From: Stutzerimonas azotifigens
GTDB lineage: Bacteria > Pseudomonadota > Gammaproteobacteria > Pseudomonadales > Pseudomonadaceae
Reading direction: 5' to 3'
Assembly (NCBI RefSeq): GCF_013522725.1
Contig: NZ_JAAMRF010000003.1
Location: forward strand, 248,001 to 312,000
DNA length: 64,000 nt
Shown here in pieces: positions 10,569 to 18,226 of this stretch (within the stretch, counting starts at the first letter, position 1; each line of letters begins with the position of its first letter). The notes beneath the pieces are model-generated. The model was given only the letters and a program-made list of their open reading frames with translations. It did no database searches and was not told the DNA's origin. Position numbers and translations under genes: made by a program.

Positions 10569-11903
10569 TCAGGCCAGTAGCGCGATCAGCATCAGCGGGC
10601 CGATCGCCATGAGCACGAAGCGACCGTTCCAGTCGAAGGCGATGCGCCACGGTGACAGTTGCGCATAGCGCGCCAGCAGCAATGCGGAGGGTCCGTAGGG
10701 CGACAGCAGCATGGCCAGGGAAAACCCGGTCAGCAGCGCCACCGCCGGTTGCATCACCGGCACGCCATGCTCGGCCAGCTGCGCGAGCAGCGCGGCACAC
10801 AGGCTCAGCGAGATGATCGGAGCGACGCCGAGCAGCGCCAGGGCGATGATTGCGAGCATGCCCAGCGAACCGATCATGAACAGCGCGACCGGCGTGACGC
10901 TGAACTGGCCTGCCAGCAGGTGTATCGGCACCAGCTCGGCGGTCAGCGCACCGAGCAACCCTGAGGCGGCGAAGATGAACGTCTCGTTGCGCATGCCGGC
11001 CAGCGTGTCACCCACCTCCTTATAGACCGCGCCTGCCGCCTGCCCACGCCAGAGCAGCAGGCCGATGACCGCAAGCGGCACCAGCAACATGGCCGCCTGG
11101 GTTGCCGAGAGCCAGGTCAGCGCCGCCAGCAAGGCGATCAGCACGATGCCGATCAGGCTGCCGAGCATCAGGCCCGTCAGGCGAACCGGGACGTCGGAAT
11201 CGTTGCGTTCGCTTCCCTCGCGGAGCAGCGACTGCAGGCGACGATTTTCCATCGGCCAGCCGACCAGCAACAGTACCAGCGCGCCGAGCAAGCCGAAGGG
11301 CAGCAGGGCGCTCCAGCTCAGACCGGGCAGCTCACGAGTGAGAATCGCCACCGCCACGCTCGTCGGCGCCAGCAGAGGTACCAGGGCGAAGCCGCGCAGC
11401 GCCGTGACCATGACGCCGCGGCGCCCTTCGCGGTGCGGGTCGCCGCCAGTGGCGCGGCGGCTCAGATGAGTGTCCAGCGAGCCACAGATGAGGTTGAGCA
11501 TGCCGAAGCTCAAAATCGAGCTGATGGCGAAGGTGCTCAGCAGATAGCCTGGATAGAGAAAGGTGCGCGGTCCCGACAGCAGCAGCCGATGCAGCTCGCC
11601 GAGCTGATGCAGGCGTTTGACCAGGCAATGCATCAGCCCCAGTGCGCCGATGAAGGCCGCGTAGTAGGCCGCCGAACTCATCATCCGTTGCGCCTTCTGC
11701 CAACTCGGCTCGCCCAGCAGCAGCCAGCCGCCGAGCACGACCAGCGTTACCAGTCCGAGCCGGCGTGGATAGGGCATCAACGACCGCCAGTGATAGAGGA
11801 AGAACAGCCCCAGCATGCCCGCGCTGGCTACGCTCAGTGCCTCTATATGGGTCACCAGGGCGAGCAGCTCGCAGGCCAGCGCCAGGGGAAGCAGGACGAT
11901 CAT
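10569..11903 (-). CDS. Polytopic inner-membrane protein, possible ion-transporter-like permease
   Basis: A 444-residue, strongly hydrophobic protein with about eleven membrane segments. Two similar proline-containing stretches lie in opposite halves (LLAPTSVAVAILTRELPGLS and LLSPYGPSALLLARYAQLSP), suggesting an internal two-fold repeat like those of ion-transporter superfamily permeases. A short charged loop (SLLREGSERNDSDVPVR) separates the halves. The ATG at 11903 is preferred because it follows the thioesterase stop by 4 nt; an earlier start would overlap that gene. I cannot name the family or substrate. It shares a transcript with the upstream thioesterase. Confidence 0.7.
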   Translation of the reverse strand: MIVLLPLALACELLALVTHIEALSVASAGMLGLFFLYHWRSLMPYPRRLGLVTLVVLGGWLLLGEPSWQKAQRMMSSAAYYAAFIGALGLMHCLVKRLHQLGELHRLLLSGPRTFLYPGYLLSTFAISSILSFGMLNLICGSLDTHLSRRATGGDPHREGRRGVMVTALRGFALVPLLAPTSVAVAILTRELPGLSWSALLPFGLLGALVLLLVGWPMENRRLQSLLREGSERNDSDVPVRLTGLMLGSLIGIVLIALLAALTWLSATQAAMLLVPLAVIGLLLWRGQAAGAVYKEVGDTLAGMRNETFIFAASGLLGALTAELVPIHLLAGQFSVTPVALFMIGSLGMLAIIALALLGVAPIISLSLCAALLAQLAEHGVPVMQPAVALLTGFSLAMLLSPYGPSALLLARYAQLSPWRIAFDWNGRFVLMAIGPLMLIALLA

Positions 11904-11907
11904 CGGC

Positions 11908-12351
11908 TCACGGCAGTTCGCTGCGCAGCGCACCGCGCTGGAAGACGCCTTCGCCGAAAGCGATCAGCCGATCCGATTCGTCGAGCAGATCGCAGCTGGC
12001 CATGAAGGTCTTGTGCCCGCCCGAGCGGCAGCGGGCCACGGCGCGCACACGGCTGTCGGCGGCGGCTGGCGCGCTGAAGTTCACGTTCATCGAGAGGGTG
12101 ATGGCCACGCGCCGCTGCTCGGGCTGCTCGGTCCAGGTGCCGCACAGGCCCATCGCCACATCCATCAGCGTCGCAGTGACCCCGCCATGCAGGTTGCCCG
12201 CGTTGTTCAGGTGACGCGGCGCCAGAGTCAGGGCGACCACCGCGCGGTCGGGCGAATACTCGAGCAGTTCGCAGCCCAGATCCTGGAAGAATCCGGTAAC
12301 GGAAGCGCCGACCTGGTCGAGCGTGGCGCGGGAAGTGGGCGTGTCGGTCAT
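11908..12351 (-). CDS. PaaI-like hotdog-fold thioesterase
   Basis: A 147-residue single hotdog domain. The pattern HLNNAGNLHGGVTATLMDVAMG matches the PaaI/YdiI-type thioesterase active region, with an N-terminal acyl-chain pocket and the strand SMNVNFSAPAAADSRVRAVA. Such enzymes hydrolyse acyl- or aryl-CoA thioesters in the cytoplasm. It is divergent from a 3-hydroxyacyl-CoA dehydrogenase gene, which fits a CoA-ester pathway. The other genes of the phenylacetate cluster are absent, so the name PaaI is not applied. Confidence 0.85.
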   Translation of the reverse strand: MTDTPTSRATLDQVGASVTGFFQDLGCELLEYSPDRAVVALTLAPRHLNNAGNLHGGVTATLMDVAMGLCGTWTEQPEQRRVAITLSMNVNFSAPAAADSRVRAVARCRSGGHKTFMASCDLLDESDRLIAFGEGVFQRGALRSELP

Positions 12352-12469
12352 GGGGCGATCACAGTGCTGGGCGCTTGCGTCGCAGACTGGCAGCCTTTAG
12401 GCTCCTGGTCAATATAACGAAATGTTGTTCTGCACTGCGAAATTAAAGACTCTAAGTAAGGAGGTTCGC

Positions 12470-13987
12470 ATGTTCAAGCGCATCGGTGTCATCGGGTCCG
12501 GGGCCATGGGGCGCGGTATCGCGCAATTGTTTGCCACCGCCGGACAGCAGGTCCTGCTCTATGACGTTCGCGCCGAGGCCGTCGACCAGGCCCTGGCGTT
12601 CAACCGCGAATTGCTCGAACGCAACGTCGCCAAGGGGCGAATGACTGCCGAGGCGCTCGCCGCAACGCTCGAGCGCATGCAGCCGGCTGGAAGCCTGGCG
12701 GAATTGGCCGAATGCGACCTGTTGATAGAGGCCATCGTCGAAAAGCTCGAGGTAAAGCAGCAGTTGTTCGTCGAACTCGAAGGCCTGATCAGTGACGATG
12801 CGGTGCTGGCGACCAATACCTCGTCGCTATCGGTCACGCGGATTGCCGCCGCCTGCCGCCGGCCCGAACGTGTGGCCGGGTTTCACTTCTTCAATCCCGT
12901 GACGCTGATGAAGCTGGTCGAGGTGGTGCGCGGCGAGCGTACCGAGGCGGAGGTCATCGACCGGTTGGTGGCGCTGGCCGAGCACGCCGGACATTTCCCT
13001 GCGATTACCCCCGATACCCCCGGATTTCTCGTCAACCATGCCGGCCGCGCCTATGGCACCGAGGCCCAGCGCATCCTGTCCGAGGGGGTCGCCACGGCCG
13101 AGCAGATCGACCGTATCCTGCGCGACGGTCCCGGCTTCAAGATGGGCCCGTTCGAGCTGTTCGACCTCACCGGCCTGGACATCTCCCATGCGGTGATGGA
13201 GTCGGTCCACGACCAGTTCTACCAGGACCCGCGTTACACACCGTCCTATCTCGCTGCGCAGCGGGTCGCCGCCGGGCTGCTCGGGCGCAAGACGGGGCAG
13301 GGCTACTACCGGTACGAGAATGGCCAGCAGCTGCGCAGTCCCGAGCCCGTGGCTGACCCGGTGACGATCGATCGCCCGTTCTGGCTCGACAGTATCGAGC
13401 CGCAGGTGCGCGCGCAGTTCGCAGCGGTGCTCTCCCAGGCCGGGGCGACCCTGGAAGAGGGGCAAACGCCATCCGACGCGGCGATCTGCCTGATCACGCC
13501 ACTCGGGGAAGATGCCAGCAACATGATCGAGCGCCTCGGCCTGCCGGGCATGCGCACCCTCGCCTATGACCTGTTCTCGGATTTCGACAAGCGCCGCGTG
13601 CTGATGCGCCAGCCTGCGCTCGACCCGGCGCTCGAGGCGCAAGCGCGTCAGGCGCTGGGCGCCGATGGCGTACCGGTGGAGGTGATCAACGATTCGCCGG
13701 GCTTCGTCAGCCAGCGGGTGGTCGCCAGCATCGTCAACCTCGGCTGCGAGATTGCGCAGAAGGGCATCGCCACGCCGCAGACGCTGGAGAGCGCCATCCA
13801 GCTCGCGCTTGGCTATCCGAAAGGGCCGCTGGGGTTTGCCGAGCACTATCTGCCGGCACGCATCCTGACCATTCTCGAAGGCCTGCAGAGCTGCTACCGC
13901 GAGCCGCGTTACCGGCCCAGTCCCTGGCTGCGCCGTCGCGTCCAGCTGGGTATTGCGCTGAGCCAGCCGGACCGACCTGCAGGCTGA
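12470..13987 (+). CDS. 3-hydroxyacyl-CoA dehydrogenase, PaaH type
   Basis: A 505-residue protein, the length typical of PaaH/PaaC-type dehydrogenases. It has an N-terminal Rossmann motif (IGVIGSGAMGRGIAQLFA), the catalytic region VAGFHFFNPVTLMKLVEVV, one C-terminal dimerisation domain, and a second one near the end (VINDSPGFVSQRVVASIVN). It oxidises a 3-hydroxyacyl-CoA with NAD. The start is ATG at 12470, with GGAGG at 12460-12464; the longer frame to 12422 overlaps the promoter. Phenylacetate genes are not adjacent, so the physiological substrate is open. Confidence 0.88.
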   Translation: MFKRIGVIGSGAMGRGIAQLFATAGQQVLLYDVRAEAVDQALAFNRELLERNVAKGRMTAEALAATLERMQPAGSLAELAECDLLIEAIVEKLEVKQQLFVELEGLISDDAVLATNTSSLSVTRIAAACRRPERVAGFHFFNPVTLMKLVEVVRGERTEAEVIDRLVALAEHAGHFPAITPDTPGFLVNHAGRAYGTEAQRILSEGVATAEQIDRILRDGPGFKMGPFELFDLTGLDISHAVMESVHDQFYQDPRYTPSYLAAQRVAAGLLGRKTGQGYYRYENGQQLRSPEPVADPVTIDRPFWLDSIEPQVRAQFAAVLSQAGATLEEGQTPSDAAICLITPLGEDASNMIERLGLPGMRTLAYDLFSDFDKRRVLMRQPALDPALEAQARQALGADGVPVEVINDSPGFVSQRVVASIVNLGCEIAQKGIATPQTLESAIQLALGYPKGPLGFAEHYLPARILTILEGLQSCYREPRYRPSPWLRRRVQLGIALSQPDRPAG

Positions 13988-13994
13988 GCGGCCG

Positions 13995-14951
13995 CTATTC
14001 CAGCAGCCCGATCTCGACCAGGTAGCGTTCGACGCCCGGGTGCAGCAAGCGGCGCTCCGGCGCGGCGACGGCCGTATTGGCCGGCGTGGTTTCGCCGGCC
14101 TGCTCGAGCCTGGCGGTCAATGCCGGCCCGGCCTTGTCGATGGCGCTCATCAATCGGTAGGCGAGCGTCTCCGGCAGGTCGCTGCGGATAAGCACCAGGT
14201 TCCAGGAGCCCACCGTGTCTATCGCCTCGTCCTGGCCAGGGTAGCTGCCGGCCGGCAACTGCATGGGCATCAGGAAGCCATGGCGAGCACGGACCTTTTC
14301 ACGCTGCGCCTCGTCCAGGCCGATGAAGCGAGCTCCTTGCGGCGCTCCGGCGACCCGCTCGAATCCGGGCCAGCCGACACCCGCTCCCCACAAGGCGACC
14401 GCTTCGCCGTCAATGACCTTGCGTGGCGATTCGGCCGCGGCGCTGACGAACACCGCATCGAAATCGCGGCGCATGTCCAGCCCGAGCCCCTCCAGAACGT
14501 AGTCTGCCAGCACGACCAGGCCCGAGCCTTCGGTCCCGAACACCACCGTCTGGCCCTTGAGATCGTCGAGCGTTCGCGCCGAGACGTCACCGCGCACCGC
14601 GAACACCCCGGGGCTGGCATACATTGCGGTGAGGATGCGCAGATCGGCGCGGGGCCTGCCGACCCCGACCAGGGCTTCATAAGCTACCGTTCCCTGAACC
14701 AGCGCCATGTCCAGTTCGCCCTGCTCGAGCAGCGGAATGTTCTCATCGGTGCCGCGGGTTGGCCGTGACATGACTTTGAGTCCGGGATCGACGGCATTGA
14801 TCGCCGCGGCCAGTTCGTCGCCATAAAGGCTGAATCCGCCGCCCTGGGTGGACGTGCCGAGCGTCAGCGGACGGGTTTCGGCGCGGGCGACCGTGCCCAG
14901 CACCGCTGCCAGCATGACCATGGCACAGCCGATAATTGCCGATCTGTTCAC
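13995..14951 (-). CDS. TAXI-family TRAP transporter solute-binding protein
   Basis: A 318-residue secreted protein. A signal peptide (about residues 1-28, ending TVARAE) precedes the TAXI core (LTLGTSTQGGGFSLYGDELA, then GELDMALVQGTVAYEAL). TAXI proteins bind the ligand for a fused DctQM-type permease. The start is GTG at 14951, because GGAGG at 14958-14962 stands 6 nt upstream; the frame continues upstream without similarity. No DctQM or DctM gene is in the window, so this is an orphan binding protein or works with a distant permease. It is convergent with the dehydrogenase gene. Confidence 0.83.
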   Translation of the reverse strand: MNRSAIIGCAMVMLAAVLGTVARAETRPLTLGTSTQGGGFSLYGDELAAAINAVDPGLKVMSRPTRGTDENIPLLEQGELDMALVQGTVAYEALVGVGRPRADLRILTAMYASPGVFAVRGDVSARTLDDLKGQTVVFGTEGSGLVVLADYVLEGLGLDMRRDFDAVFVSAAAESPRKVIDGEAVALWGAGVGWPGFERVAGAPQGARFIGLDEAQREKVRARHGFLMPMQLPAGSYPGQDEAIDTVGSWNLVLIRSDLPETLAYRLMSAIDKAGPALTARLEQAGETTPANTAVAAPERRLLHPGVERYLVEIGLLE

Positions 14952-15038
14952 CTGGTACCTCCATGGGTCTCGATGGGTTGCAGCCAGCTCCGCTCCGAAG
15001 TGACAGCCTAGTCGTTCGCGCCGGCTGCTGGCCTCTTC

Positions 15039-15065
15039 TACAGTTGAACACAACCGCGCCGATAA
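15039..15065 (+). promoter_or_regulatory. Sigma-28 (FliA)-type promoter for the chemoreceptor gene
   Basis: TACAGTTG at 15039-15046, an 11-nt spacer, then GCCGATAA at 15058-15065. The -10 element is a perfect match and the -35 matches six of eight positions of the flagellar sigma-28 consensus TAAAGTTT-N11-GCCGATAA. The predicted start is about 100 nt before the chemoreceptor ATG at 15174. This fits known FliA control of chemotaxis genes. Confidence 0.72.
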
Positions 15066-15173
15066 CCTTTTCCGAAGGTGGTCCGTTTGGCTGCGACTAA
15101 GGGAGCACTAGGTTTCCGGGCGCAGCAGCGGTACAAGCAACCCTGTCGTGACAACTAATAAGAAGAGGCCAGG

Positions 15174-16754
15174 ATGCGCCCAGCACTAACCCGTTTTCCC
15201 AAGACCAGTCTGGCCCATGCGGTGGGGCTGTTCGGCCTGCTGATGTTCTACCAGTCGATGGCAGTGCCGGCGGCGCTGCTGATCGGATCGGTCATGCTGC
15301 TGGCGCTCTGGCCATGGCTCGGACCCTGGCGGCGTGACGACGAGCCGTCCGTGCAAGGCGGAATCTCGACGGATTTCGAGGCGCTGAGCAAGCGCCTTTC
15401 GCGGCACACCTGCCACAACGCACTGGCCGCCGCCCAGGTGGCGTTCAGCGTCGAACAGCTCGCCAACAAGCTGCAATCGCAACTCGGCGCGCTGGGTGAA
15501 ATCGCCAGTGGCGCCCAGGCGATGACCGACACCGAACAGCACAGCGCCGAGCGCGCCAGCCAGGCGCAGCAGGCCGCCGAGGCGGTGAGACGTACCGGCG
15601 ACGAAGGACGGCGGGGACTGTTGCGGGCGGCCGAGCGCATGCAGCAACTGAGCGCCCAGACCCAGGCCAGTCGCGATCTGCTCGATGGGCTGGCCAACCG
15701 CACCGAGGAGATCCGCCGTATTACCGATGTCATCCAGTCGATCGCCAGCCAGACCAACCTGCTCGCACTCAACGCCGCGATCGAAGCGGCACGTGCGGGT
15801 GAGGCGGGGCGCGGTTTCGCGGTCGTCGCCGACGAGGTGCGCAGCCTCGCGGGCCGTACCGCCAGCGCCACCGAGGAAGTCGGACGGATGATCAGCGACA
15901 TTGGCGCCCAGAGCCAGGCGGTAGTTGCCCACATCCATCAGCAGGCCAGCCAGCTCGATCAGGTGGCGGGCGAGGTAGCCGACAGCGGCACTCAGCTGAC
16001 CGAGATCGCGACCCTGGCCAGTGATGTCGAAGTCCAAGTGGCGGCCATCGCCTCGGGTACCGCCAGCAATCATCAGCGTCTGGCCGATCTGTTCGTCGCC
16101 CTCGACCAACTGCGCGAGGATGTGCACGGCAGCGAAGAGCAGACCCGGCAGGTCGGTCAGGCCTCCGAGCGCTTGGTGGCCCAGGCCGAGACCGTGAGCG
16201 AGCAACTGGCGCAGGTCCAGCTCGATGACTATCACCAGCGCATCTACGACCTGGCGCGCGAAGGCGCGGCGGCGATCGCTGCGCGTTTCGATGCGGACCT
16301 GCAGGCCGGTCGCCTGAGCCTGGATGACTTGTTCGATCGCCGTTACGTCCCGCTACCGGGCACCCAGCCGCCGAAGTATCAGACACGTTTCGATCGCTAT
16401 GCCGACGGGGTTCTGCCGGATATCCAGGAGCCGCTGCTCAGTCGCAACGATGCGCTGGTCTATGCCATCGCCACCACGCCGGAGGGTTACGTGCCCACTC
16501 ACAACCGTGCGTTCAGCCAGCCGCCAGTGGGCGATCCGGCCATCGATATCGTCAAGAGCCGCAGCAAACGTCTGTTCAACGACCGCACCGGGAGCCGCTG
16601 CGGCAGCCATCAGCGCGACTTGCTGTTGCAGACCTACAGCCGCGACACCGGTGAGCTTATGCACGACCTCTCGGTGCCGATCATGGTGCGCGGGCGGCAC
16701 TGGGGCGGTCTGCGGCTGGGTTATCGGCCGGAACCGGAAACGGCGTCGCGCTGA
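15174..16754 (+). CDS. Methyl-accepting chemotaxis protein with C-terminal sensor-like region
   Basis: A 526-residue chemoreceptor. Residues 12-50 form one membrane hairpin with almost no periplasmic part. Residues 70-370 are the cytoplasmic signalling domain; the tip around 187-230 carries [19 protein letters not shown] and [18 protein letters not shown]. About 150 further residues (375-526) form a separate domain with [31 protein letters not shown] and [13 protein letters not shown]. Having no external domain, it probably senses an internal or membrane signal through the C-terminal part. It is preceded by a sigma-28-like promoter. Confidence 0.92.
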   Translation: MRPALTRFPKTSLAHAVGLFGLLMFYQSMAVPAALLIGSVMLLALWPWLGPWRRDDEPSVQGGISTDFEALSKRLSRHTCHNALAAAQVAFSVEQLANKLQSQLGALGEIASGAQAMTDTEQHSAERASQAQQAAEAVRRTGDEGRRGLLRAAERMQQLSAQTQASRDLLDGLANRTEEIRRITDVIQSIASQTNLLALNAAIEAARAGEAGRGFAVVADEVRSLAGRTASATEEVGRMISDIGAQSQAVVAHIHQQASQLDQVAGEVADSGTQLTEIATLASDVEVQVAAIASGTASNHQRLADLFVALDQLREDVHGSEEQTRQVGQASERLVAQAETVSEQLAQVQLDDYHQRIYDLAREGAAAIAARFDADLQAGRLSLDDLFDRRYVPLPGTQPPKYQTRFDRYADGVLPDIQEPLLSRNDALVYAIATTPEGYVPTHNRAFSQPPVGDPAIDIVKSRSKRLFNDRTGSRCGSHQRDLLLQTYSRDTGELMHDLSVPIMVRGRHWGGLRLGYRPEPETASR

Positions 16755-16796
16755 ATGCGCGCCAGCCATCATTGTGCTTTGCGGGGATGACGCTTG

Positions 16797-17315
16797 ATGA
16801 AGACGCTTATCGATCACCTGGCCGGTTACGCGGCCTATCACCGTGACCCGCGCAACCTGGTCACCCATTTCATTGGCATTCCGATGATCGTGTTCGCCGT
16901 GGCGGTGCTGCTGTCCCGGCCGGGCCTGTCGCTCGGCGGGTTCTGGCTGAGTCCGGCAGCGCTGGCGGCCGGTTTGTCGGCAGTGTTTTACCTGCGGCTG
17001 GACCTGCGCTATGGGCTGGTCATGTCCGGGTTGCTGGCGCTTTGCCTGTGGGGCGGGGCGGTGCTGGCCAGTGGGGCGACGGCAGCCTGGCTGGCCGTTG
17101 GGATCGGCCTGTTCGCGCTCGGCTGGGTGATCCAGTTCATCGGGCACTACTACGAGGGCCGCAAGCCAGCCTTTCTCGACGATCTGCGCGGTTTGATCGT
17201 CGGGCCACTGTTCGTGGTCGCCGAAGCGGGCTTTCTGATCAGGCTGCGCGACGAGGTGAGGCTCGCGATCGAAGCCCGCTCCGGCGGGCTCAAGCGGCGA
17301 CCGGCCGAAGCCTGA
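16797..17315 (+). CDS. Mpo1-like (DUF962) membrane protein
   Basis: A 172-residue protein of the Mpo1/YGL010w family with conserved HRDPRNLVTHFIGIPMIV near the N-terminus and QFIGHYYEGRKPAFLDD in the middle, plus four or five membrane segments. Yeast Mpo1 is an iron-dependent dioxygenase in 2-hydroxy fatty acid alpha-oxidation; the conserved histidines are present here, but bacterial function is not established. ATG at 16797 was chosen over the TTG one codon earlier. It begins 42 nt after the chemoreceptor stop and may share its transcript. Confidence 0.85.
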   Translation: MKTLIDHLAGYAAYHRDPRNLVTHFIGIPMIVFAVAVLLSRPGLSLGGFWLSPAALAAGLSAVFYLRLDLRYGLVMSGLLALCLWGGAVLASGATAAWLAVGIGLFALGWVIQFIGHYYEGRKPAFLDDLRGLIVGPLFVVAEAGFLIRLRDEVRLAIEARSGGLKRRPAEA

Positions 17316-17330
17316 GCGCCGCGCTGCGGC

Positions 17331-18068
17331 TTACTGAGCGCGTGCCATCCATTGATCGCTCAGCCCGCGGGTGTGACGATCGACCATGATCGGCGCGAAC
17401 GGCCGCCCCGAGGCGCTGTTGAAACCGTTGCTGCCGCTGTTCATGTCCGTCAGGGCCGATTTGAGGAAGTCCCAGCGCGCCTTGAGCTTGGCGATCAGTG
17501 GGTCGCCGTCGATTTCGAGCTGCCGTATCTGCTCATCGATCGCCGGGACCAACTTGCGCTCGTCCTGCCCCAGATAGGTATCTGGCTGTTCACGGGCGGT
17601 TTCGAATGAGCCGATATAGGCGCGGCTCAGGTACTGCACCGCCAGGTATTCGACCTTCGCAGGTAGTTCGGCCTGCGTGTCACCGCCCTGCTGCTCTCGG
17701 GAGGCGGTGAGAAAGTCGCGCAACGACTTCGCCAGTTTCGACGGCCAGCCCCAGGGCACGTCGTCTTCGGTGTGCCCGAAGGCGGCTCCTTCGCGCAGCA
17801 GCGCGACGAGCTCCTGGTGCTTCAGGCGCAGGTCCGGGCTGGCGGTGGCGAGGCTCTGCACCGCGGCATCGAGCTGGCCGATGTCCTGTTCCAGGCGGGT
17901 GAGATGGGCTTGCTGAAAACCTTCGCCGCGGTACAGCAGGAAACTGCTGGTGGCCCGGTTGGCGTAGATCTGCGCGTTTTCGAGAGGGGAGGCTTGGGCT
18001 GGTGCGAGCAGGCCGGAAACGCAACCGGCAACCGCGATGATCATCCCTAACCATAAAGGACGTGCCAT
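17331..18068 (-). CDS. Periplasmic protein of unknown function
   Basis: A 245-residue protein. It has a signal peptide (residues 1 to about 26, cleavage near PAQASP) and a mainly helical body (LTRLEQDIGQLDAAVQSLA). A conserved-looking C-terminal motif is NGFNSASGRPFAPIMVDRHT. GGAG lies 7 nt before ATG 18068. I do not recognise a named family. It may be a secreted helical bundle. It is followed by nothing on its strand and converges with the Mpo1-like gene. About 160 nt separate its start from the phospholipase-like gene upstream. Confidence 0.7.
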   Translation of the reverse strand: MARPLWLGMIIAVAGCVSGLLAPAQASPLENAQIYANRATSSFLLYRGEGFQQAHLTRLEQDIGQLDAAVQSLATASPDLRLKHQELVALLREGAAFGHTEDDVPWGWPSKLAKSLRDFLTASREQQGGDTQAELPAKVEYLAVQYLSRAYIGSFETAREQPDTYLGQDERKLVPAIDEQIRQLEIDGDPLIAKLKARWDFLKSALTDMNSGSNGFNSASGRPFAPIMVDRHTRGLSDQWMARAQ

Positions 18069-18226
18069 GGGGAGTGCTCCTTTTTATTTTTGTCGAGCAG
18101 CGCTGCAATTATGCAGTCAGGCGTAGCCTACGCATCGACAAGCGCACCGCCATTGCACCAAAGAGTGATTTGTCGTCAGCAAGCCGTTCATCCCTGAACC
18201 ATCGGGCCGCCTCGTTGTCGGCTCGC

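Noticed and set aside
12422..12469. Upstream in-frame ATG for the 3-hydroxyacyl-CoA dehydrogenase
   Set aside because: GGAGG sits directly before the ATG at 12470 and the Rossmann fold begins there, so the longer start is not needed.
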